In this document: piece by piece, positions 16,098 to 24,955 of the stretch
Numbering within the stretch: position 1 is the first letter of the stretch
Layout of the letters: every line of letters starts with the position of its first letter
Assembly (NCBI RefSeq): GCF_009690905.1
Contig: NZ_VOSW01000035.1
Coordinates: 1-64,000 of the forward strand
DNA length: 64,000 nt
Direction: 5' to 3'
From: Paraburkholderia madseniana
GTDB taxonomy: Bacteria > Pseudomonadota > Gammaproteobacteria > Burkholderiales > Burkholderiaceae
Notes under the pieces: generated by a model
Told to the model about the DNA's origin: nothing
Seen by the model: the letters and a program-made list of their open reading frames with translations, nothing else
The model's database searches: none
Translations under genes and position numbers: made by a program

Positions 16098-19019
16098 TCA
16101 CTTGCGCCCCACCGCACCACGCAGCCGTGCCGCGAATTCGCCGCGCCCCGCGAAATAGGTCTGCACGACCCGCGATATCACCCCGTTCGATCCCGGCAAC
16201 GCGGGCATCGCACCGAACTGCGGCAGCGTATGACGCGCGTCCGCTTCCGCGGGATAGACGCGCACGCGCACGTCGTACCACGCGGCCTGGCCTGTCACCG
16301 GGTCCGAATTCGAAAGACGCGCGGCGGCTTCGTCGCGACCGGGCAACTCGTCGGTGATGAGGTGATTGAGCAGGAAGCCGCGCTGCGATTCGTTCGCGTC
16401 CGCGCCGAGGTTCCATGCGCCCGACGCCTTGCCGATCGCATTCCAGGTCCACACTGTCCCCGGCTCGACGGTCTCGCTAAAGCGCGCCATGCAGCGCACC
16501 CGGCCCCATTGCGATTCGGCATAGATCCAGCTACCGTCGGCAATGCCGTTTTCGGCCGCCATCAGCGGATTCATGTAGAGATAGTTCTCGCCATGAATCT
16601 GCCGCAGCCACGCATTCTGCGAATCCCACGAGTGATACATCGCCATGGGCCGTTGCGTCACCGCGGCCAGCGGAAAACGCGTGAGATCGGTGGAATCGCT
16701 TTCGAGCGGCGCATACCAGAACGGCAGCGGATCGAAATACTTTTCGACCCGCGCCCGCAGATGCTCCGGCGGTTGCCTGCCGCTCCTGCGGCCTTGCGCG
16801 GCGAGCCTGAACTTCTGCATGACGTCGGAGTACAACTGGATCAGGATCGGCTCGTTGAATTTACGGAAGCCGTTTTTCACCGCCCAGTCGAGATACGGTC
16901 CGTTGCAGTTGCGCATGTATTGGAGCGTCTCCGGCAAGCGGTAATGGAACACGCAGTTGTTCTTTGCATACTGTTCCCACTGCTGCGGATTCGGCTCGCC
17001 CACCAACGCCTTGTCGCCGTCCTTGCCGCGCCAGCCGATCAGAAAGCCCACGCCGGAAGCGGGCGTCGTCGTGTGATTGACGATGAAGTCGGGATAGTCC
17101 CGAAAGCGGCGCGTGCCTTCAGCCGTCGTGAAGGCGGGAAACTTGAGGCGCGAAGCGAGTTCGATCAGCACTTCCTGAAACGGCTTGCATTGACCCGTCG
17201 GCGGCACGACCGGCACGCGCACGGAATCCACGGGACCGTCGAATTCGGAGATCGGCCGGTCGAGCATCGACATCGCGTCGTGCCGCTCGAGATAGGTCGT
17301 GTCCGGCAGGATCAGATCGGCGAATGCGGTCATCTCCGACTGGAACGCGTCGCACACCACGAGAAACGGAATCTTGTACTCGCCGTTCGCGTGCTTGTCG
17401 GCGAGCATCTCGCGCACCTTCATCGTGTTCATCGACGAATTCCAGGCCATGTTAGCCATGAAAATCAGCAGCGTGTCGATGGGATAGGGATCGCCACGCC
17501 AGGCATTGGTGATCACGCTATGCATCACGCCGTGCACGGCCAGCGGATATTCCCAGGAGAAGGCCTTGTCGATGCGAACCGGACCGCCGTGTTCGTCGAT
17601 GAACAGGTCTTCAGGCGCGGCGGGCCAGCCGAGCGGACCGGTGGCGAGCGGCGTGTTCGGCTTGACGGCGTCCGGACTGTTCGGCGGTTTCGCCGATGGC
17701 GGCACCGCGCGAGGAAATGGCGACTTATGACGAAAGCCGCCTGGGCAGTCGATCGTGCCCATTAGCGACATCAGCACCGCCAGCGCGCGGATCGACTGGA
17801 AGCCGTTGGAATGCGCGGCCAGCCCGCGCATCGCGTGAAAAGCGACCGGATTGCCGGTGACGGTCTCGTGCGTCTCGCCCCACGCGTCGGTCCATTGGAT
17901 CGGCAGCGTGATCCGGTGGTCGCGGCTGGTCTGGATCATTTCACCGGCGAGGCGGCGAATTGTGTCCGCGGCAATGCCGGTGATCTCGGCGGCCCACTCC
18001 GGCGTACAGTCGGCCACGCGTTCGCGCAGCAAGGCGAACGACGGCGTGACCGGCGTGCCGTCCGCGAGCGTATAGCGGCCGTCGAGCGCGGGCGTCACAC
18101 CGGGTGCATGGTGCGGCACGGCGCGCGCGGCTGCGGCGTCCCACCAGAGATGGTTCTGCGGAAACAGAGGATTGCCAACCGGTCTATCCGGATCGCGCAC
18201 GAACAGGCCGAAGTTTTCGCTGGTTTCGTCGAGATCGACAAGCTCCGCCGCATTCGTATAACGCTGCACGAACTCGTGATCCCAGGCGTCGGCCGCGATC
18301 AGTTCGTGCAGAAAGGCCATGAACAGCGCGCCATCGGTGCCGGGTTTGATGGGCACCCATTCGTCGGCAATCGCCGCATAGCCGGTACGGATCGGATTGA
18401 TCGCGATGAACCGCCCACCCGCGCGTTTGAACTTCGAAATAGCGATTTTGAGCGGATTCGAATGATGATCTTCCGCCGTGCCGATCATGAAGAAAAGTTT
18501 GGCGCTGTCGAGATCGGGGCCGCCGAACTCCCAGAACGAGCCGCCGATCGTATAGATCATTCCGGCGGCCATGTTGGCCGAGCAGAAGCCGCCATGCGCC
18601 GCGTAATTAGGCGTGCCGAACTGTTTGGCGAAGAGGCCGGTAAGCGCCTGCATCTGGTCGCGCCCGGTGAACAGCGCGAATTTCTTCGGATCGGTGGCGC
18701 GAATCGCGGCGAGGCGCTTTTCGAGCACGTCGAACGCGACCTCCCACGACACCGGCTCGAACTGCGCACTGCCCCGCTCCGCGCCTGCCTTGCGCATCAA
18801 CGGCTGGGTCAGGCGCGCGGGCGAGTACTGCTTCATGATGCCCGAGGCGCCCTTCGCACAGATCACCCCCTGGTTCAGCGGATGCTCGGGGTTGCCGTCG
18901 ATATAGCGCACCTCGCCTTCACGCAGATGCACGCGGATGCCGCAGCGGCAGGCGCACATGTAGCAAGTGGTGGTCTTGATCTCCAGCCGTTCGTCCTGCG
19001 TGCGGGCGTGGTGTTCCAT
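16098..19019 (-). CDS. soeA: molybdopterin oxidoreductase catalytic subunit, probable sulfite:quinone oxidoreductase SoeA
   Basis: A 973-residue member of the DMSO reductase superfamily. It starts at 19019 after GGAGATCCCGC. The N-terminal [4Fe-4S] motif is CYMCACRCGIRV with the fourth Cys in GVICAKG. A Cys in GGFCSANMA is the likely molybdenum ligand. There is no Tat signal, so the enzyme should stay in the cytoplasm, unlike DmsA or PsrA. The absence of an export signal, the CYMCACRCGIRV motif and the A-B-C gene order fit SoeABC, which oxidises sulfite from sulfur-compound or sulfonate breakdown and feeds electrons to quinone. A cytoplasmic DMSO-reductase-like enzyme with another substrate is the alternative. 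No sulfonate catabolism gene is adjacent. Confidence 0.75.
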   Translation of the reverse strand: MEHHARTQDERLEIKTTTCYMCACRCGIRVHLREGEVRYIDGNPEHPLNQGVICAKGASGIMKQYSPARLTQPLMRKAGAERGSAQFEPVSWEVAFDVLEKRLAAIRATDPKKFALFTGRDQMQALTGLFAKQFGTPNYAAHGGFCSANMAAGMIYTIGGSFWEFGGPDLDSAKLFFMIGTAEDHHSNPLKIAISKFKRAGGRFIAINPIRTGYAAIADEWVPIKPGTDGALFMAFLHELIAADAWDHEFVQRYTNAAELVDLDETSENFGLFVRDPDRPVGNPLFPQNHLWWDAAAARAVPHHAPGVTPALDGRYTLADGTPVTPSFALLRERVADCTPEWAAEITGIAADTIRRLAGEMIQTSRDHRITLPIQWTDAWGETHETVTGNPVAFHAMRGLAAHSNGFQSIRALAVLMSLMGTIDCPGGFRHKSPFPRAVPPSAKPPNSPDAVKPNTPLATGPLGWPAAPEDLFIDEHGGPVRIDKAFSWEYPLAVHGVMHSVITNAWRGDPYPIDTLLIFMANMAWNSSMNTMKVREMLADKHANGEYKIPFLVVCDAFQSEMTAFADLILPDTTYLERHDAMSMLDRPISEFDGPVDSVRVPVVPPTGQCKPFQEVLIELASRLKFPAFTTAEGTRRFRDYPDFIVNHTTTPASGVGFLIGWRGKDGDKALVGEPNPQQWEQYAKNNCVFHYRLPETLQYMRNCNGPYLDWAVKNGFRKFNEPILIQLYSDVMQKFRLAAQGRRSGRQPPEHLRARVEKYFDPLPFWYAPLESDSTDLTRFPLAAVTQRPMAMYHSWDSQNAWLRQIHGENYLYMNPLMAAENGIADGSWIYAESQWGRVRCMARFSETVEPGTVWTWNAIGKASGAWNLGADANESQRGFLLNHLITDELPGRDEAAARLSNSDPVTGQAAWYDVRVRVYPAEADARHTLPQFGAMPALPGSNGVISRVVQTYFAGRGEFAARLRGAVGRK

Positions 19020-19164
19020 GCGGGATCTCCGTCGCGGCTCCGGCTGTGTCGAAGCGATGTGGATTCGATACCGACCATCCTATTCGCCACGAGCCTACAA
19101 GGGAAATCGCGATTTTCGAGAGAAACTATCCGCTGGGCTGATGGTTTCAGTTTGCCTTCAAATG

Positions 19165-20097
19165 TCAGATCGGCGTCAACACCGCGTCGCCCGCAAAATG
19201 GCGTCTGGCGTTGGTCAGGAAATTGTCGACCGAAGCCGCGATCGCCTCCGGCGAGCGGCCGCCCACATGCGGCGTCAGGACTACGTTGCGCAGCGTCAGC
19301 AAGGCTTCGGGCGGATGCGGCTCGCCCTCGTAGACGTCGAGACCCGCGCCGGCGATCGTGCCGGCGGCAAGCGCATCCGCTAAAGCAGCGGTATCCACCA
19401 CGCTGCCGCGAGAGACGTTGACCACGAAACCGTCCGGCCCGAGTGCGTCCAGCACCGCCTTGTTAATCAGATGACGCGTACCGCCGCCGCCGGGCGTCGC
19501 CACCACCAGAAAGTCGCACCACTTCGCCAAACCTTGCACGTTGTCGAAATAACGCAGCGGCGAGCCTTCGCGCGGTTTGCGGTTGTGGTAGCCGATTTCC
19601 ATATCGAACCCGCCGCCACGCCGCGCGACCTTCTCGCCGATATTGCCGAGCCCGACGATGCCGAGCCGCTTGCCGGAAACGTTCGGGTGCATCGGCAACG
19701 TGTCGCGCCAGGCGCCCTTGCGGGTGGCCTGATCGAGTTGCGGCACGTCGCGCACCACCGCAAGCAGTAAGGCGAACGCGTGATCGGCCACGCAGTGATC
19801 GTTGGTGCCCGCGCCATTGACCAGCACGATGTCGCGCGAACGGGCGTGGTCGACAGCGAGGTTTTCGTAGCCGGCGCCGAGCGCGCTGACAAACTCGAGT
19901 TGTGGCATCCGGTCGATTTCCGCGGCGGTCAGCCCGGTCGTGCCGTTGGTCAGCACGGCACGGATCGTCTCGCCGTGCGTGGCGATCGCGGCGGCCCGTT
20001 GGCTGGCATCGGGTGCATAGACGACGTGGAAAGCGGTCTCGACGCTGGCGCGACTTGCGTCTTTCAAGGGGATCAGAACCAGCAGGGATGGCTTCAT
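19165..20097 (-). CDS. D-isomer-specific 2-hydroxyacid dehydrogenase (glyoxylate/hydroxypyruvate reductase type)
   Basis: A 310-residue NAD(P)-dependent dehydrogenase. The Rossmann motif GIVGLGNIGEKVA sits near residue 145. The catalytic Arg is in NVSRGSVVD, the Glu in DVYEGEPHPP and the His in LTPHVGG, all intact. Size and motif spacing match glyoxylate/hydroxypyruvate reductases of the GhrB-like group. The basic residue pair after the Rossmann fold (YHNRKPRE) suggests a preference for NADPH. It is monocistronic with an empty 145-bp gap to the molybdoenzyme operon. Substrate is not fixed by sequence. Confidence 0.88.
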   Translation of the reverse strand: MKPSLLVLIPLKDASRASVETAFHVVYAPDASQRAAAIATHGETIRAVLTNGTTGLTAAEIDRMPQLEFVSALGAGYENLAVDHARSRDIVLVNGAGTNDHCVADHAFALLLAVVRDVPQLDQATRKGAWRDTLPMHPNVSGKRLGIVGLGNIGEKVARRGGGFDMEIGYHNRKPREGSPLRYFDNVQGLAKWCDFLVVATPGGGGTRHLINKAVLDALGPDGFVVNVSRGSVVDTAALADALAAGTIAGAGLDVYEGEPHPPEALLTLRNVVLTPHVGGRSPEAIAASVDNFLTNARRHFAGDAVLTPI

Positions 20098-20366
20098 GGC
20101 GGACGTTTTTTCTTAAGGCGGTGACGGACGGAGGATGCGACGAGTGAGTGTAACAAGCCTCCCGTGGCCCTGCTGGCGTGCGATCACGGGCGGCCTCAAT
20201 CAAAAGGCCCGGTTGCAAACCTGCTGCCGTGCAGCCTAAAGTCTCATCCGAACCACGCCGTTATCTTCGTGAATGGACCGGCGCGGACAGGATGCGTCAT
20301 GCGTCTTTCTTTTAAGCCGAACCGAAGCCGCTTTAGAATAGCCGGAACTCCGACCACGGGAATCTC

Positions 20367-21872
20367 ATGCTGGACACCCTGCCACGCGGCTCAGCGCCTG
20401 CCAACGACGCCCCGCAGGAAGCCCCCTCGGGGGACGATTCCGAAATGTTCGAACTCGCGCCCGTCTCGCTCTGGCTCGAGGACTTCAGCGGCGTGCGGGC
20501 GCTATTCGACGCCTGGCGGGCCCAAGGGGTGACGGATCTGCGCGCCCATTTCGTCGAATATCCGGCCCTTGTCGCCGAATGCGCGCACAGCATCCGCGTC
20601 ATCAAGGTCAATCAGAAGACGCTGGCGCAATTCGAGGCCGCCGACTTCGAGGCGCTCACCAGCAATCTCGCTTCCGTGTTCCGCGACGACATGCTCAAGA
20701 CTCACCTCGAAGAGCTATGCCAGTTGTGGGCCGGCCAGGCGCATTTCACGAGCCAGACGGTCAACTACACGCTCGGCGGACGGCGCCTCGACGTGCTGCT
20801 CAAGGGCGCCGTGCTGCCCGGCCATGAAGAACGCTGGGACCGCGTGCTCGTGTCCGTCGAAGACATTACCGAACTCGAAGGCGCGCGGCATCGCGTGACG
20901 CTTGCCGAACAGTATGTGCGCGGCCTGTTCGAATATTCGCCGGTCTCGTTGTGGGTGGAAGATTTCAGCTCGGTCAAGCGTCTGCTCGACGACGCGCGCT
21001 CCGCCGGCATCAGCGATTTCCGCGTGTTTACTGACGTGCATCCCGAGTTTGTCGAGCGCTGCATGCAGGAAATCCACGTGCTCGACGTGAACCAGCACAC
21101 GCTCGACATGTTCGTGGCAAAAGACAAAAAAACGCTGCTGGCGCGCCTGCCCGACGTCTTCCGCGACGACATGCGGCCGCATTTCCGCGAGCAGTTGATC
21201 GATCTATGGGACGGCAAGCTGTTCCAGCAGCGCGAGGTGCTCAATTATTCCCTCGACGGCAACGAGGTGCACGTGCACCTGCAGTTCTCCATACTGCCGG
21301 GTCATGAAAAGAATTGGGACCTGGTGCTGGTGGCCCTCACCGATATTACGGCGCGCAAAAAGGCCGAAGCTTACCTGGAGTTCCTCGGCAAGCATGACGT
21401 GCTGACCAAGCTGCGCAACCGCTCCTTTTACGTGGATGAACTGAACCGGCTCGAGCGCAAGGGTCCGTGGCCGGTGACGATCATCATGGCCGATCTGAAC
21501 GGCCTCAAACGCGTGAACGACCAGCTCGGCCACGCGGCCGGTGACGCGCTGTTACGGCGCGCCGGCGAAGTTCTCGCCAAAGCGACGGACGCGCCGTTTC
21601 ACGCGGCGCGCATCGGCGGCGACGAGTTCGCGATCCTGATGCCGGACACCGACGAGCGTGGCGGCGCCGCAATGGTCGATGCGATCCGCCAGCTGGTCGA
21701 TCTGAACAACCAGTTTTATCCGGGCTCTGTGCTGAGTCTTTCGATGGGTGCGGCGACGTGCCAGCGCGGCGACCGTCTCGAAGCCGGTGTGCAACGCGCC
21801 GATCTGCTGATGTATGAGGAAAAGCACGCGCACTACGCGAACCGTCCGTCTGCGGACGCGTCGAGCGACTGA
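20367..21872 (+). CDS. diguanylate cyclase with two duplicated PAS-like sensor modules
   Basis: A 501-residue soluble protein. Residues about 28-170 and 188-330 are tandem copies of one sensor module: FELAPVSLWLEDFS in the first matches FEYSPVSLWVEDFS in the second, and both contain FRDDM and end with a LPGHE plus ITE/ITA signature of PAS domains. The C-terminal GGDEF domain is intact (RIGGDEFAIL), so cyclic di-GMP synthesis is expected. The allosteric RxxD inhibition site that normally lies just before the GGDEF motif is absent. No membrane segments are present, so the signal should be cytoplasmic, perhaps small-molecule or redox. The gene is alone. Confidence 0.9.
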   Translation: MLDTLPRGSAPANDAPQEAPSGDDSEMFELAPVSLWLEDFSGVRALFDAWRAQGVTDLRAHFVEYPALVAECAHSIRVIKVNQKTLAQFEAADFEALTSNLASVFRDDMLKTHLEELCQLWAGQAHFTSQTVNYTLGGRRLDVLLKGAVLPGHEERWDRVLVSVEDITELEGARHRVTLAEQYVRGLFEYSPVSLWVEDFSSVKRLLDDARSAGISDFRVFTDVHPEFVERCMQEIHVLDVNQHTLDMFVAKDKKTLLARLPDVFRDDMRPHFREQLIDLWDGKLFQQREVLNYSLDGNEVHVHLQFSILPGHEKNWDLVLVALTDITARKKAEAYLEFLGKHDVLTKLRNRSFYVDELNRLERKGPWPVTIIMADLNGLKRVNDQLGHAAGDALLRRAGEVLAKATDAPFHAARIGGDEFAILMPDTDERGGAAMVDAIRQLVDLNNQFYPGSVLSLSMGAATCQRGDRLEAGVQRADLLMYEEKHAHYANRPSADASSD

Positions 21873-21952
21873 CGCCCGACCGCCTCGCACGTTGGTACGG
21901 TGTAATTCGATTGTTGAAAAGGCCGCGCCGTGTCAGCGGATTGGCAGCTCAA

Positions 21953-22255
21953 TCAGCCTGGCAGTTTGGATGCCAGCACATCGAGTTTGTGGATGCTGGG
22001 CGGCGTGGCGAATAGCTCGCCGGCCTTCGCCATTAGCGCAGCGGCCACCTTGCCGTTCAGATGCGCCTCGCGGCCAGCTTCGTCGGGGAAAGCGTCGAAA
22101 ATGGCATAGGTGGTCGGTCCAAGCTTGAGACCGAACCAGGCGCTGGTAGCAGGCTCCTCCTCGACGAGCGGCAAGCCGCTCAGCAGAAAGGCCTCGACAT
22201 CCTGTTCCTTGCCGGGTTTGGCTTCAAGACGAACGTACAGAGCGAGTTTGACCAT
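21953..22255 (-). CDS. antibiotic biosynthesis monooxygenase (ABM/YgiN-like) domain protein
   Basis: A 100-residue single-domain protein starting at the ATG at 22255, with GGGAGTC upstream. The dimeric alpha/beta barrel pattern of ABM proteins is visible: MVKLALYVRLEAKPG at the N-terminus, a TSAWFGLKLGPTTYAIFDAF core with the family's Phe/Asp pair, and a C-terminal helix. Members include quinol monooxygenases and heme-degrading enzymes, but many have no known role. The residues are too general to assign a substrate. It has the opposite orientation to the diguanylate cyclase and the same orientation as the VOC gene. Confidence 0.8.
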   Translation of the reverse strand: MVKLALYVRLEAKPGKEQDVEAFLLSGLPLVEEEPATSAWFGLKLGPTTYAIFDAFPDEAGREAHLNGKVAAALMAKAGELFATPPSIHKLDVLASKLPG

Positions 22256-22459
22256 GGCGCGACTCCCTGGGTGAAGTGAGGACAATGGATCCGCTTTGCC
22301 AGGCCGGCAAAGCGCTGTGAAAGGCATCGGCTCGTCAAGCACCTTAGCAAGTATAGGGCGGCGGTCGTGAAGCTGTGCCGAAGAGCATGGGGGCACATCG
22401 GGTCGCGCCAGGCAGCATCAGGCACAGGCATTCAGGTTGCATCCGCGCAGAAAAGCATG

Positions 22460-22783
22460 TCAGCCTTTGCCGGTTCGTACCGCCTCGCCGTAAGTGCTGA
22501 CGATCCGCCGATCCTGCTCTTCCACCGAAAACAGCTCCCATTCGAGGCCGTTTACATCCTTGCTGCTCGAGTAACCTTCTACTGAATCGTCCTCGAAGCC
22601 GACGTGCCGAAGCTGCCCACCGTTATCCGGCATCTCGTTGATCGAAAAGTTGAGCAGCTCGGTTCGCCACATCGCGTAACGGCCCGGCACCACGGCCGTG
22701 GGCGGCTGGCCGAGACGGGCGCTGTAATCGTCGATGGAAGCCTCGAGGCTCGTAACGGCCAAAGCAATGTGGAAGCGTTTCAT
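22460..22783 (-). CDS. VOC (glyoxalase-like) family protein
   Basis: A 107-residue vicinal-oxygen-chelate protein. It begins at the ATG at 22783 (MKRFHIALAVTSLEASIDDY) and shows the family's first metal-ligand position (FHIALAV) and the final Glu in GLEWELFSVEE. It is a short single module, so it must dimerise to complete the active site. Similar proteins are annotated as glyoxalase or CadI-like; substrate unknown. It lies 204 bp upstream of the ABM gene on the same strand, separated by a gene-free gap. Confidence 0.8.
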   Translation of the reverse strand: MKRFHIALAVTSLEASIDDYSARLGQPPTAVVPGRYAMWRTELLNFSINEMPDNGGQLRHVGFEDDSVEGYSSSKDVNGLEWELFSVEEQDRRIVSTYGEAVRTGKG

Positions 22784-22990
22784 AGCGGTTTTCCCGACGG
22801 TTAAAATGAGGTGTTTCATCGTATCCGGCGCGCGCCGCCGCAACCAGTTGCGCGATCATCCCGGTATCGCTATTACCGGTTTGCGCTGCAACAGTATCCG
22901 GCGTGCCGGATGCAGGCGGCCCGGTGCGCGTCCGCTATACTCCCCGGCCCTGAAGTTTTCCGCGCCAAGTCGCGGTCTGGAAAGAAAATC

Positions 22991-23332
22991 ATGTCGACAA
23001 TTCCCGCTTGCCCGCAATGTGCAATGGAAAATACTTACCCGGATGGCGAGAATTATGTCTGCCCGGATTGCGCACACGAGTGGCCGATGAGCGCTACCCA
23101 AAGCGCGGACGAGACCGACGAACGCGTCGTCAAGGACGCCAACGGCAACCCGCTCGCCGACGGTGACGCCGTGGTGCTGATCAAGGACCTGAAAGTGAAA
23201 GGCTCGTCGATCACGCTGAAAATGGGCACCAAGGTGAAAAGCATTCGTCTGGTCGGCGGCGATCACGAAGTGGACTGCAAGATGGACGCAGGCAACTTCA
23301 TGCTGAAGGCTGAGTATCTGAAGAAAGTTTGA
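22991..23332 (+). CDS. yjdM: YjdM/PhnA family zinc-ribbon protein
   Basis: A 113-residue protein starting at the ATG at 22991. The N-terminus is a zinc ribbon with two CxxC pairs (CPQCAMEN and CPDCAHEW), followed by the PhnA C-terminal domain (VKDANGNPLADGDAVVLIKDL). Despite the historical PhnA name, most members are not phosphonoacetate hydrolases and their role is unknown. Length and motifs match YjdM closely. The in-frame extension back to 22811 lacks family similarity. Confidence 0.92.
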   Translation: MSTIPACPQCAMENTYPDGENYVCPDCAHEWPMSATQSADETDERVVKDANGNPLADGDAVVLIKDLKVKGSSITLKMGTKVKSIRLVGGDHEVDCKMDAGNFMLKAEYLKKV

Positions 23333-23384
23333 TGCATCCGGCCCGGCCTGGATCGGCCGGCAATGCAAACGAGGAGCGACACTG

Positions 23385-23558
23385 ATGCTTTCCCACGTAT
23401 TCGTCGGCATTACGGATTTCGAGCGCGCGTTCGGCTTTTATGACGTGCTGATGGAAACGCCAGGAGTGCGGCTTAAGTTTCGCGATGACGATGGCAACAA
23501 GCTCTGCGTGTGCTGCCATGCGCCGGAGACGACCTCCGCCACGCAAACAACCAGTTAA
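23385..23558 (+). pseudogene. truncated VOC/glyoxalase gene remnant
   Basis: An ATG at 23385 with a good site (GAGGAGCGACACTG) opens a frame starting MLSHVFVGITDFERAFGFYD, a typical VOC N-terminus. It stops after 57 codons, about half the family length, with a tail rich in Thr and Ser. The missing C-terminal half includes the second pair of metal ligands. Its TAA shares four bases (TTAA, 23555-23558) with the stop of the convergent histidine kinase gene, so the deletion endpoint appears to be at that gene's end. It may still be translated but is unlikely to be active. Confidence 0.6.
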
Positions 23559-24955
23559 GCGCCCGGAAAGCGCAATTCGAAGCGCACCACGCCCGGCACC
23601 GGACACACCACGCGCGCCGTGCCGCCGTGCAGATGCATGATCGCCTTGACGATCGCGAGCCCCAGCCCGCTCGATTCGGTGAACTCGCTGCGCGCCGCAT
23701 CCCCGCGGTAGAAGCGATCGAACAGGCGGTCCAGTTGCTCGCCAGGAATCGGCGCACCGTCGTTTTCCACCACCACAGTCGCGCCCTGCTCGTCCTGCGT
23801 GCCGCTCAAGCGCACCACCGTATCGCTCGCGCCGTATCGCACCGCATTGACGACGAGATTGTTGATCGCTCGCCGGCATAGCATCGGATTGGCCGACGCC
23901 ACGCCCCGAGCCTCGACGGTAAAGTGCATGCCGCGTTCGTCGGCGAGGCCTTCGAAATAGTCTGCGATCCTGACGAGTTCATCGCGCAGATCGACCGGCT
24001 CACGGTCGATGGACAGCGCCGCATGGTCCGCATGCGCGAGAAACAGAATGTTCTCCGCGATGTGGCTCAAGCGGCTCAGCTCCTCGAGATTCGATTCGAG
24101 CAGTTGCTGATACTCGTCGGCATCGCGCGGTTTCGCGAGCGTCACCTGGGTCTGGCCGATCAAGGCGCCCACCGGCGTGCGAATTTCATGCGCCAGATCG
24201 GCGGAGAACTGCGAGAGGCGCTGGTAGCCATCGGCAAGACGGTCGAGCATGGCGTTGAAGGCGTGCGTGAGCTGGCGTAGTTCGACTGGCGCAGCCTCAC
24301 TGTCGAGCCGCACCGATAAACTCGCCGGACTGATCTGCGCCGCCCGCGTGGCGATTTCGCGCACCAGCCGCAACGCGCGGCGCAGCACGTAATAGGCAAG
24401 CAGCGTGGCAGCCAGCATGCCGGTCAGCGTGGCCAGCACGATGCGATTGCGGTAGGCGGCCAGCATCCGCACTTCCTGGGTCATCGGATGCGCGGCAATC
24501 ACTTCGACTTCGCTGCCATCCTCACGCGCTTTGACGGTAGCGATCGCCCAATGAACCGGCACGCCGTCCGGCAGCAGGGTCTGGCGGATATCCGAGAGTG
24601 TCGGCAAGTGGTCCGCGGTGCTAGCCTGCAGGGCAGGCACCGCGACATTGCCGGGATTCACGTCGATAAACGGCGCTTCGCCCGGACGGCGAAACAGCAG
24701 CACGTCTTGCTCCGCACCGAGCATGCTCTCGAACAGCAAAGGCCGGCTCTTCAATTCGCTAACCGAATAGAGATCGTGCACGATGCGGCTGAAATGCTCG
24801 ACACGGCCGGTGAGCACCACGTCCGCGCGGCGCTGCAACGACAGCTCGGCGGAGTGGTAGAAATACATGCCCAACGTGCCGATCACCACGCACGCGATCG
24901 AGGCGAACAGCACCGTGGTGCGAGCCGTCAACGAACGTTCGGTCCACAGTTTCAT
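23555..24955 (-). CDS. sensor histidine kinase, heavy-metal/HprS (CusS-like) family
   Basis: A 466-residue inner-membrane kinase. Hydrophobic segments at about residues 15-31 and 170-190 bracket a periplasmic sensor domain of about 140 residues. A HAMP linker follows, then the HisKA box (ADLAHEIRTPVGAL) with the phospho-accepting His and the ATPase N, G1 and G2 boxes (NNLVVNAVRY, FDRFYRG, SSGLGLAIVK). Its ATG overlaps the TGA of the response regulator gene as ATGA at 24952-24955. Family members sense copper, silver or reactive oxygen species; the neighbouring oxidoreductase genes favour an HprS-like role. Confidence 0.9.
   Translation of the reverse strand: MKLWTERSLTARTTVLFASIACVVIGTLGMYFYHSAELSLQRRADVVLTGRVEHFSRIVHDLYSVSELKSRPLLFESMLGAEQDVLLFRRPGEAPFIDVNPGNVAVPALQASTADHLPTLSDIRQTLLPDGVPVHWAIATVKAREDGSEVEVIAAHPMTQEVRMLAAYRNRIVLATLTGMLAATLLAYYVLRRALRLVREIATRAAQISPASLSVRLDSEAAPVELRQLTHAFNAMLDRLADGYQRLSQFSADLAHEIRTPVGALIGQTQVTLAKPRDADEYQQLLESNLEELSRLSHIAENILFLAHADHAALSIDREPVDLRDELVRIADYFEGLADERGMHFTVEARGVASANPMLCRRAINNLVVNAVRYGASDTVVRLSGTQDEQGATVVVENDGAPIPGEQLDRLFDRFYRGDAARSEFTESSGLGLAIVKAIMHLHGGTARVVCPVPGVVRFELRFPGA

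Noticed and set aside
16230..17765. 511-codon plus-strand open frame opposite soeA
   Set aside because: Antisense shadow with biased composition and no start site or motif.
17811..19421. 536-codon plus-strand open frame
   Set aside because: It overlaps soeA and the 2-hydroxyacid dehydrogenase in antisense, with Arg-rich, domain-free translation.
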